In this document: in pieces, positions 1 through 7,170 of the stretch | Layout: the number at the start of each line of letters is the position of its first letter | Position numbering within the stretch: position 1 is the stretch's first letter | Source: Ruminococcus_C sp963590855 | GTDB lineage: Bacteria > Bacillota > Clostridia > Oscillospirales > Ruminococcaceae | Reading direction: 5' to 3' | Assembly (NCBI GenBank): GCA_963590855.1 | Contig: CAVAQT010000042.1 | Location: forward strand, 1 to 15,179 | DNA length: 15,179 nucleotides | Notes under the pieces: generated by a model | Told to the model about the DNA's origin: nothing | Database searches by the model: none | The model's input: the letters and a program-made list of their open reading frames with translations, nothing else | Position numbers and translations under genes: made by a program

Positions 1-459
1 CTGTTCTGGGCATTCATTTATAATATCATCGGCATTCCGCTGGCAGCAGGTGTCTGGATCCCGCTGTTTGGCTGGAAACTGAATCCCATGTTCGGCGCAG
101 CCGCAATGAGTCTGTCCAGTTTCTGCGTTGTTACCAACGCGTTGCGGCTGAATCTGTTCCAGCTGAATCGTTCCGACCGGGACAAGAAGCTGAAAAATGC
201 GATTGCTGCCATTCAGTTGGAGCAGCAGACAGCGGACAAGTCCAGCGATTCCGGCATGCAGATCACACTGCACATCAAAGGTATGATGTGCGGACACTGC
301 GAAGCAACTGTAAAGAAATGCCTGGAAGCGTTCCCGGAGGTAGACGAAGCCATCGTCAGCCACACGGACGGTACAGCCATTGTGAAGCTGAACGCACCGG
401 CAGACATGCAGGCATTGAAAAAAGCAGTGACAGAGCAAGGATACCAGGTGCGCAAATAA
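1..459 (+). CDS. copA: Copper-translocating P-type ATPase, C-terminal part with HMA domain (5' end outside window)
   Basis: This is the last 152 residues of a heavy-metal P1B-type ATPase, which uses ATP to pump copper or a similar soft metal across the cytoplasmic membrane. The reading frame is open from base 1. Residues 1-50 carry the two closing membrane helices with the family pattern FWAFIYNIIGIPLAAG, then NPMFGAAAMSLSS and a final VVTNALRLN. A charged linker (about 55-84) leads to a heavy-metal-associated (HMA) domain at about 86-152 with the metal-binding motif GMMCGHC (Cys97, Cys100). Many CopA proteins carry HMA domains at the N-terminus; here at least one is C-terminal, resembling a fused CopZ-type chaperone. 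The gene converges on the kinase operon and ends at a hairpin terminator, so it is a separate unit. Exact metal specificity cannot be judged because the CPC membrane motif lies outside the window. Confidence 0.9.
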   Translation: MFWAFIYNIIGIPLAAGVWIPLFGWKLNPMFGAAAMSLSSFCVVTNALRLNLFQLNRSDRDKKLKNAIAAIQLEQQTADKSSDSGMQITLHIKGMMCGHCEATVKKCLEAFPEVDEAIVSHTDGTAIVKLNAPADMQALKKAVTEQGYQVRK

Positions 460-480
460 CAGTTACTCATTTCATATAAA

Positions 481-533
481 AGCAAAAGGGCGATGCCGCC
501 GGAAAGGTTTCCGCGGCACCGCCCTTTTTGCTT
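481..533. terminator. Bidirectional rho-independent terminator between convergent genes
   Basis: A long inverted repeat pairs AGCAAAAGGGCGATGCCGCC on the left with GCGGCACCGCCCTTTTTGCT on the right, with one unpaired base. The loop is short, around GGAAAGGTTTCC. A T-rich tract follows the stem on both strands. It lies 22 bases after the ATPase stop codon and 25 bases after the stop of the minus-strand PASTA kinase, so it plausibly ends both transcripts. The rest of the 98-base gap between these genes shows nothing else. Confidence 0.88.
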
Positions 534-557
534 ATGTTTTGGTTCTTAGCGTATGTT

Positions 558-3500
558 CTATTCGACAATGGTAATTTCAGTGGAATCGATGTAGTTCTGT
601 CCGTTCATCACAAAGTATGCATTGATGATCGTAGTGCCGGTACCCACTGCGTGATAAGAACCGTCATCCTCAACTACCATGCATTCCGGATTACTGCTCG
701 ACCAGGAGATCACCTGACCGCCGGAGTCATAGTTTGCCGTGAGATAACCGACCGATCCCACCGCTACGCTTGCAGGCGCATTCATGATCTGAATATACGG
801 TTCCTTGACTGTGACATTGCAGGAAATGGTATAGCTGTCTCCATATTCCACCGTAGCAGTCAGAGATGCAGAACCGCCATCGATTGCTTTATAGCGTCCG
901 GACTGGTCTACAGAAACTGCGCCGGAATTGGACTCCCATGTCACCTGTGCTCCCGACGGAACACCACCCAGAGACAACTGACCGCTGTCCCCGATATACA
1001 AGTTCAAAGAGGAAGCATTTATGGAAAGGGAAACCGTATTGACAGAAACGGTACAGGATGCAGTATATGCCTTGCCGTTTCGGTCTGTGATAGATGCGGT
1101 CAGTACTGCCTGTCCGGCAGACAGTCCGTGAACTGCGCCACCGGAGTAGATTGCTACACCAGGATTGCTGGAGTTCCAGGAAACCGACAGATTGCCCGGC
1201 GTTGTGCTTGCAGACAAACTAACAAGCTGTCCGGTGTACATCGAGATGGACGAACTGGACAAGCGAATGGAAGGTGCTTCTACCTCTACCACACAGGACG
1301 CACTATAAGTACCGCCGTGATAAGACATGGTCGCCCGAATCTCTGCGCTGCCTCCGGCATGTGCAGTCACAACACCGTTGCTGACAGAAACGCAGCCAGG
1401 GTTGCTGGAACTCCATGTAATCGGCTGGCCAGACGGTACAGACTCATAGAACAGACTCGCAGACTCCCCGATACTTAGCGTATGTCCTACACCGAGTACG
1501 CTCATGCTGGGCTGAATGTTTTCTGCCACATGTACGCTGCACTGCGCCCGATAGGTTCTGCCGTCTGCCGATGCGGTAACGGTAATTACCGCAGTTCCGG
1601 CATTGTGTCCAACGATCACGCCATCGGAAACACTGGCAACATTGTTGTTGGAGCTAGACCAGGAGATCGTACCGCCCGTTCCATTGGAAACAGACAGCCG
1701 ATAGGTCTCACCCACTGCCAGATTTACAGCACTTTCATTCAGAGAGATATCATTGCCAAGAACAGTTACCGTATAAGAAACGGTGCTGCCCTCATAAGTG
1801 ATGCGCACTTCCTGTTCTCCGGCGCGAGACAGATCGCAGGATGCCTGGAATCCGCTCGAAATCACTTCTGTCAGGCGATTGTTATAGGTCGCCATCAGCC
1901 GAAGTCCGCTGGTATCCAGCGCATCGCCCACATGATATGTCAGCCGGGACGGATACGAGACAATGGAGACACTGTCCAGTTCCGGCTTTTTGACCGTAAC
2001 CTTGCAGGTGGCAGTTTTTCCGCCGCTGTTGGTTTTTACGGTAATCACCGCTGTGCCCTCTGCGACTGCCTTTACCAGACCATTTTCGCTGACGCTTGCA
2101 ATGGCATCGTGATCTGAAGTCCATGCCACCATTTTATCACTGGCGTTTTCCGGCATGATCTGTGCTGTCAGCTGGAAAGATTCACCAACCGTCAGCGTAT
2201 GCGCGGATTCATTTAGTTTGACCTCCGTAGGCATTACAGATGCCTTGCCGATGCTGACCAAAAGGACGACCTTATCACCGGAAAGCTTTTTCTGACCGGT
2301 ATCCGGGATCTGAGAGATCACTTTACCCTTTTCCACGGTGTCACTATAAGAAGTCTGCACCACATATTTCAGATGCATTTCTTCCAGCTTCTTGACCGCT
2401 TCTTCCTTGGTCATTCCCGAAACATCCGGGATCGTCACCGGTTCTCTGCCCTTGCTCACTTTCAGTTTGACGGTATCCCCCTGCTTGGCACTTTCTTCTG
2501 CGCCGGGAGACTGGGAGATGACCATGCCGCGTACAACCGTATCGCTGTACTCTGTCTCTACCTTTACCGACAAGCCGGCATCTTTCAGCATAGAGGATGC
2601 GCTGTCCTGCGAGCGATTTACCACATCCGGCACAGAGACCCGGGCGCTGCCCTTGCTGACGGTAATGGTAACTACACCAGATGAAATCACAGAAACGCCT
2701 GCCGGCGGCATCTGAGAGATGACACTTCCGGCTTCGGCTTCATCACTGTAGGCTTCACTGACAGCAACGCGCAAGTCTTTTTTGCCTAGTGCACGGGAAG
2801 CTTTCTTCTCAGTCATGCCTACCACATCCGGTACTTCGGCAATATCAGCGTTTTTATCTGCACAGACTGTCAGGATCACCACATCGCCGGGCATTGCCGC
2901 TTCTTCGGCAGCGATGCTCTGCTCCAATATCGTTCCGGCTTCTGTCCCGCCTTGGATCTCATACCCGGCAGTGACCACAAGTCCCAGATCCAGAAGCTTC
3001 TGCCGTGCGTCCTCTAACGCCATGCCAGAGACATCCGGCATCTGGAATGCTGCGCATCCGGAGCTTACTGTCAGGATCACGGGTTCATTCAGAGCGACTT
3101 CTTCACCGGGATCGGGGCTCTGGGCAATGACCAGACCTTCTTCATAGATGTCGCTGTACTCATACTGCACATCTGAAACAGTCAGTCCCTGATCGTATAA
3201 GGTCTCCTTGGCTTCCTCCTCCGACTGACAGAACACATTTTCCACGCGGATGGTCTGCTTACCTTTTGACACCATAAGTTCAATGGTGTTCCGGTTCATG
3301 ACCTTTTGCTTCGGAAGCAGGCTCTGATAAAAGACAGCACCCTCCGGCACTGTGTCGCTGTACTCCCGGGAGAGCACTGCCACCTGCATTCCGCATTCCT
3401 GCGCCAGTTTCAGCACATCGGAATAGCTTTGGTTGGACAGATCCGGTGTTTCGATCATTTTGGATTCCGGCGTTTTTTCCGGGTCTGCACCCTGCGAGAT

Positions 3501-5042
3501 CGTCAGTGTCACGATCTCGCCCAGGTCATACTCCTCTTTCGGCGCAACATCCTGATCGATGACAGCGCCCTCTGCAACCACATCGCTGTATGCCTCTTCC
3601 AGATTGACAGAATATCCTGCCTGTTCCAGTTCCGTTACGGCGCTGTCCTCATACATGCCCATAACGTCCGGCATCTGGTTGTTCTCGACACCAGTGCTGA
3701 TCTGCATTCCGACAATGGTATTGCGCATGACATAAGAACCGCTACTCTTGTTCTGGTTCATGACGATGTGTTCCGGCACTAAGGTGGAAGATTTCGCACC
3801 GATCACGCGGGAGAGCAGGATCGAATCGTCCAGCTTTCTGCTGCTCTGTTCCAGCTGCGCATTGATGACCGACGGCACGCGCACCATTTCTTCCGGGATA
3901 TCTGCTGTTTCATACTGCACATGGAATACAGCTGCCAGGACACCCAGCGTGATCGCGCCGCATGCTGCTACTGGAACGCCGATTTTTGCCCAGAGCGGCC
4001 ATTTCAGAAAGTCGATCCGCTTGATCTGCCCCTGCCGGCGCTCCGGTTTCTTTTGTCCGGTGAGTTCTTCCGCAAAGGTTTTCATATCCGGTGTGCGGTC
4101 TTCGATCTGTACATTCAGTGCATTCATGATCGCAATCTGCTGCGCCGGTGTCAAGCCGGTTTCAAAATCGCTCAGTTCCTTCAACGGATCTTTTTTCTTA
4201 TTCTCACAGTATACACGGCGTTCCAACGCATCCGGCGGTGTGATTCCCGTAATGGCTTTGTACATTGTCGCCGCCACAGCATACACATCTGTATAAGGGC
4301 CCTGTTCTCCGCGGCTGCGGTATTGCTCTTCCGGGGAAAAGCCCTCCTTGATGATGACTGTCAAACTACGGCTGTGCGTTGTCGTTGCATACCGCGCTGC
4401 GCCGAAGTCGATCAGCTTTGCTTCACCCTCGGTCGTCACCATAATGTTATCCGGCGCAATATCCCGGTGTACAATACCATTTTGATGCACCGTTTCCAAA
4501 GAATGGATGACAGGCATCAGCAGTTCCAATACCTCTTTTGCCGGAAGCCGTCCTTCCCGTTCGATCTTGGCAGCCAGTGTTTCACCGTCCAGATATTCCA
4601 TGACGATATAAGCGGTGTTATTTTCCAAAAAGCTGTCGTAAATGCGGACAATGCCGCTCTCATGGTTGAATTTTGCCAGGCGCTTCGCTTCATCCACAAA
4701 GCGCTCCAATCCCTGTGCGAACTGCTCCGCCTTGTTGCCGTTATAGACGCTGACTGCATTCTGCCCCACCATACGGGTGGAAAATTCACTGGGAAGATAT
4801 TCTTTTACCGCTACTTTTACAGAAAGCAGTGTGTCCCATCCAATATATGTCACACCAAAACCGCCGAAGCCCAGCACCTTACCGATAATATACCGATCCC
4901 GAAGCCTTGTCCCCGGCGTCATATGCAGCGGTTCTTCCACCGGAGTCCCCTCTACATAGCCGCAGTGCGGGCAGACATGATAGGACTCTCCATACCACGC
5001 AAAACAGCCCAGACACTGCTTCTGGTTCTCTTTTTCATCCAT
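558..5042 (-). CDS. Zinc-ribbon Ser/Thr-type protein kinase with transmembrane helix, PASTA repeats and Big_2/Big_3 ectodomain
   Basis: A 1494-residue membrane kinase, more than twice the length of PrkC/StkP (about 650). An N-terminal zinc ribbon has Cys10, Cys13, Cys24 and Cys27. The kinase domain (about 46-328) has glycine loop GFGGFG (58-63), ATP-binding Lys80, alpha-C Glu118, catalytic loop HRDIAPDN (192-199) and DFG (212-214). The Ala in HRDIA replaces the usual HRDLK lysine, and GFSPEEQY stands in place of APE. One membrane helix (about 349-373) leads to one divergent and seven clear PASTA repeats (388-932), then Big_2 (937-1017), Big_3 (1021-1095) and five more Big_2 domains to the end. 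In PrkC/StkP, PASTA repeats face outward and bind muropeptides or lipid II; Big domains usually act as adhesive or spacer Ig folds. It is the last gene of the operon, 80 bases after the previous gene, with a moderate GAAGAG ribosome site six bases before ATG. Confidence 0.93.
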   Translation of the reverse strand: MDEKENQKQCLGCFAWYGESYHVCPHCGYVEGTPVEEPLHMTPGTRLRDRYIIGKVLGFGGFGVTYIGWDTLLSVKVAVKEYLPSEFSTRMVGQNAVSVYNGNKAEQFAQGLERFVDEAKRLAKFNHESGIVRIYDSFLENNTAYIVMEYLDGETLAAKIEREGRLPAKEVLELLMPVIHSLETVHQNGIVHRDIAPDNIMVTTEGEAKLIDFGAARYATTTHSRSLTVIIKEGFSPEEQYRSRGEQGPYTDVYAVAATMYKAITGITPPDALERRVYCENKKKDPLKELSDFETGLTPAQQIAIMNALNVQIEDRTPDMKTFAEELTGQKKPERRQGQIKRIDFLKWPLWAKIGVPVAACGAITLGVLAAVFHVQYETADIPEEMVRVPSVINAQLEQSSRKLDDSILLSRVIGAKSSTLVPEHIVMNQNKSSGSYVMRNTIVGMQISTGVENNQMPDVMGMYEDSAVTELEQAGYSVNLEEAYSDVVAEGAVIDQDVAPKEEYDLGEIVTLTISQGADPEKTPESKMIETPDLSNQSYSDVLKLAQECGMQVAVLSREYSDTVPEGAVFYQSLLPKQKVMNRNTIELMVSKGKQTIRVENVFCQSEEEAKETLYDQGLTVSDVQYEYSDIYEEGLVIAQSPDPGEEVALNEPVILTVSSGCAAFQMPDVSGMALEDARQKLLDLGLVVTAGYEIQGGTEAGTILEQSIAAEEAAMPGDVVILTVCADKNADIAEVPDVVGMTEKKASRALGKKDLRVAVSEAYSDEAEAGSVISQMPPAGVSVISSGVVTITVSKGSARVSVPDVVNRSQDSASSMLKDAGLSVKVETEYSDTVVRGMVISQSPGAEESAKQGDTVKLKVSKGREPVTIPDVSGMTKEEAVKKLEEMHLKYVVQTSYSDTVEKGKVISQIPDTGQKKLSGDKVVLLVSIGKASVMPTEVKLNESAHTLTVGESFQLTAQIMPENASDKMVAWTSDHDAIASVSENGLVKAVAEGTAVITVKTNSGGKTATCKVTVKKPELDSVSIVSYPSRLTYHVGDALDTSGLRLMATYNNRLTEVISSGFQASCDLSRAGEQEVRITYEGSTVSYTVTVLGNDISLNESAVNLAVGETYRLSVSNGTGGTISWSSSNNNVASVSDGVIVGHNAGTAVITVTASADGRTYRAQCSVHVAENIQPSMSVLGVGHTLSIGESASLFYESVPSGQPITWSSSNPGCVSVSNGVVTAHAGGSAEIRATMSYHGGTYSASCVVEVEAPSIRLSSSSISMYTGQLVSLSASTTPGNLSVSWNSSNPGVAIYSGGAVHGLSAGQAVLTASITDRNGKAYTASCTVSVNTVSLSINASSLNLYIGDSGQLSLGGVPSGAQVTWESNSGAVSVDQSGRYKAIDGGSASLTATVEYGDSYTISCNVTVKEPYIQIMNAPASVAVGSVGYLTANYDSGGQVISWSSSNPECMVVEDDGSYHAVGTGTTIINAYFVMNGQNYIDSTEITIVE
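561..2234 (-). repeat. Tandem bacterial Ig-like domains (six Big_2, one Big_3)
   Basis: Residues 937-1494 contain Big_2-type domains at about 937-1017, 1098-1172, 1178-1255, 1258-1335, 1338-1413 and 1416-1494. They share a VGE/IGD-type turn, a W(S/T)SSN core, VSVSNG-like strands and a G(T/S)A-(V/E)I-T strand. A Big_3-type domain sits at 1021-1095, with YHVGDALDTSGLRLMATY. The series runs to the stop codon with no LPXTG sorting signal or other cell-wall anchor, so the array is held only by the single membrane helix. Confidence 0.85.
2247..3881 (-). repeat. Eight tandem PASTA repeats in the kinase ectodomain
   Basis: Residues 388-932 split into repeats of about 60-65 residues at roughly 388-452 (divergent), 456-518, 530-594, 597-662, 666-729, 735-798, 802-865 and 869-932. 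Most begin with a PDV-type motif, and most carry YSD then, about five residues later, G-x-V-I-x-Q, ending in a ThrValSer-LysGly-like strand. The fifth copy has lost the YSD motif. The repeats differ clearly in sequence, so they are old duplications and not a recent expansion. Confidence 0.9.
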
Positions 5043-5122
5043 TATCTACTCTTCACTTCCTTCTGGGCAGCACTGCACAGAGCTGATACTTCCAAAATAT
5101 TCTCTGCTTTTTCATGCCGCCT

Positions 5123-7150
5123 TTATGCATTGCCATCCTTCTCCTGCATCCATTCCAGTTTTCCGTCTGCTGCTTTTTCCGGGATCGACTCAAAGATCTC
5201 CTGATACACGCTGCAATAGTGTTCCAGCGCCGCCTGATTCAAAGGCATTACACTGCTCTGGTTCTGCACCATCAGGATCTCCTGTCCCTCTTCTGAAAGC
5301 ATATACTCCAGCAGCTTTACCGCTGCCTTTCCGGAAGAAGATGCACTCCATTGAAAATCACTGCCACAGGGTGTCATATCATTCGGGAATACCGTTTCTA
5401 CCATGGGAATGGCTGCGGTCTGTCCCGGAAGTGAGGTAATCACCGCCAGATAATCGCCGCTGTCTGCAAAATAACAGTCGGCATCCCGTCCCAGAAAGGC
5501 AGATGCATCTGCTGTCTCTGTGAACTTTGCCTCCGGAAACAGTGCTTCTAGAACAGCTACATCCCGCTGCCGCATTTGCCCATCCGCAGCAGAAACCGTA
5601 ACAGGCGTTTTTCCCGTCACAGTCAGTGTGATCTCCTGTCCGGAGATCTTTTGCACTGCCAGGTCATCTTCCGAAAGTGCTGCATCGGTCAGACTGGTGT
5701 TCAGATACAGCACCGGGATCTGAAAGCCCAGTGCGACCTGTTTGGGGTCTGCTGCTGCATCCTCGGAAAACCAACAGTCTGTCAGGATGGTCTCATCCAG
5801 TTTCTTTCCGATGTCTGCACAATCCGAAAGCTGCTCCGTTGTCATGCCGGTGCTCTCAAAGAGATCCGGCGTTTTGCCTTCTTTTACAGCTGCTTCCCAT
5901 TTTTCGGCATATTCTTCCTGGGAGACAGCCGTCAGATTCACTTTGACCTGCGGGTAAAATTCCTGGAATTGTTCTGTCATTTTTTCCATGGCTTCCTGTT
6001 TTGCCACATCCAGTGTGCCTACGCCGGACTGCTGATACCATACCTCCAGCGTTGCCGGCGGCACATACTGTTTCCAGAATCGTGAACCAAACACAACTGC
6101 CAGAACGCAAACTGCGGCAGCGCTTCCGGAAATCGCGATCAGACGGCGGCGCATCCTCCGCTTTTTATCGGTCTCCGGCGAATACACCTTTTTCTGCTGA
6201 AGCAATGCCTTTTCCATGTCAGAAATGTTCTGAAAGCGCAGCACCGGGTTCATGGCGATCGCCTTCATAACGGCATTGCTCAGATATTCCGGAATGTCGG
6301 CGTTCAGTTCTCTGGGCGGCTTTACGGTATCCTCTACAATGCGGTTTGTCGATTCATCCGGCTTCACACCGGTCAGCATCATATACATCATAGCGCCCAA
6401 GGCATAGATATCTGTCCACGGCCCTTGTCGGTTGATCTTGTTGTACTGCTCCGGCGGCGCAAAGCCCGGCTTTACAATAACAGTCATCTGACGGTCTTCG
6501 TTGAGCGAAAACCGCGCCGCGCCAAAATCGAACAGCTTCAGATTGCCATCCGGCTGCACCATAATGTTATCCGGTGCAATATCCCGGTGAATGATGCCCT
6601 TCTTGTGAATCTCTTTCAGTGCATTACAGATCATCAGCACAAAGCGCACCGTCTCTTCCGGTGTCAGCTTTCCCCCATGCTCTGTAAGATAGCGATCCAG
6701 CGGCACACCGTCCAGATATTCCATTACAATATAGGCAGTGTGATTGGCTTCAAAATATTCAAAGACATTGTCAATGTTTTTGTGAGAACTGAACTGTGCC
6801 ATATTTTTGGCTTCTTCCAGAAAGCGGGAGAATCCGAAAGAAAACTGTTTTTTCCGGCTTCCGGCAAACAGGATCACATCCGTTGTTCCCGGCACACGGT
6901 TTACAATGCCGCAGGGATAGTATTCTTTCACTGCAACGGCAATTTCAAGCTTCGTGTCCCACGCCAGATAGGTGATGCCAAAACCGCCGTGACCGATTCC
7001 TCTGCCGATGATATAGCGGTCTGCAAGCTTGGTACCGGGCTGTAAGTAAAACAGTTCCTTTGCGCCGTCCCCTTCCGTATAACCGCAGAGCGGGCAGACG
7101 TGATAAGTATCCTCATATTCCTGAAAACAGTTCACACAGCGTTTCTTCAT
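5123..7150 (-). CDS. Zinc-ribbon Ser/Thr-type protein kinase fused to an extracellular solute-binding-protein-like domain
   Basis: A 675-residue membrane kinase. Start ATG 7150 is preferred over upstream in-frame TTG 7159 because AGGGG lies nine bases before the ATG and directly abuts the TTG. A zinc ribbon (Cys5, Cys8, Cys19, Cys22) precedes the kinase domain (about 45-320) with glycine loop GHGGFG, Lys75, Glu113, HRDIAPDN (188-195), DFG (208-210) and GFAPPEQY. After a basic stretch (KKRRMRRR) comes one membrane helix (about 335-356). The outer part (366-640) reads like a family 1 ABC solute-binding protein: TLEVWYQQ, then FYPQVKVNL, GKTPDLFES, IPVLYLNTSL, and a closing AAVKLLEYMLSEEGQEI with VMPL. 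At about 275 residues it is shorter than free binding proteins (about 400). No transporter genes are nearby, so a ligand-sensing role is inferred. It closely resembles the neighbouring PASTA kinase in its cytoplasmic half. Confidence 0.9.
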   Translation of the reverse strand: MKKRCVNCFQEYEDTYHVCPLCGYTEGDGAKELFYLQPGTKLADRYIIGRGIGHGGFGITYLAWDTKLEIAVAVKEYYPCGIVNRVPGTTDVILFAGSRKKQFSFGFSRFLEEAKNMAQFSSHKNIDNVFEYFEANHTAYIVMEYLDGVPLDRYLTEHGGKLTPEETVRFVLMICNALKEIHKKGIIHRDIAPDNIMVQPDGNLKLFDFGAARFSLNEDRQMTVIVKPGFAPPEQYNKINRQGPWTDIYALGAMMYMMLTGVKPDESTNRIVEDTVKPPRELNADIPEYLSNAVMKAIAMNPVLRFQNISDMEKALLQQKKVYSPETDKKRRMRRRLIAISGSAAAVCVLAVVFGSRFWKQYVPPATLEVWYQQSGVGTLDVAKQEAMEKMTEQFQEFYPQVKVNLTAVSQEEYAEKWEAAVKEGKTPDLFESTGMTTEQLSDCADIGKKLDETILTDCWFSEDAAADPKQVALGFQIPVLYLNTSLTDAALSEDDLAVQKISGQEITLTVTGKTPVTVSAADGQMRQRDVAVLEALFPEAKFTETADASAFLGRDADCYFADSGDYLAVITSLPGQTAAIPMVETVFPNDMTPCGSDFQWSASSSGKAAVKLLEYMLSEEGQEILMVQNQSSVMPLNQAALEHYCSVYQEIFESIPEKAADGKLEWMQEKDGNA

Positions 7151-7159
7151 TTTCTCCAA

Positions 7160-7164
7160 CCCCT
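7160..7164 (-). promoter_or_regulatory. Ribosome binding site fixing the start of the solute-binding-domain kinase
   Basis: AGGGG on the minus strand is nine bases before ATG 7150. It is directly adjacent to the alternative TTG at 7159, which therefore cannot use it. Confidence 0.6.
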
Positions 7165-7170
7165 AAATCA

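Noticed and set aside
528..1478. Plus-strand open frame of 316 codons opposite the Big_2 region
   Set aside because: Its composition (many Cys, Arg and His) is that of a shadow frame. The minus strand encodes clear Ig-like repeats here, and the frame begins inside the terminator region.
2247..3881. PASTA-encoding DNA as a recent tandem duplication
   Set aside because: Repeats share only short motifs at the protein level and no long identical DNA stretches were seen, so they are ancient and diverged.
5043..5122. Possible separate promoter or hairpin in the 80-base gap before the PASTA kinase gene
   Set aside because: No convincing -35/-10 pair is visible. The only pairing (CAGC with GCTG) is too weak to call a terminator or attenuator.
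3921..5204. Long plus-strand open frame (427 codons) opposite the kinase start
   Set aside because: It lies antisense to a kinase domain with all catalytic motifs, lacks any recognisable domain, has a His/Cys/Arg/Phe-rich composition typical of antisense frames, and spans the intergenic gap.
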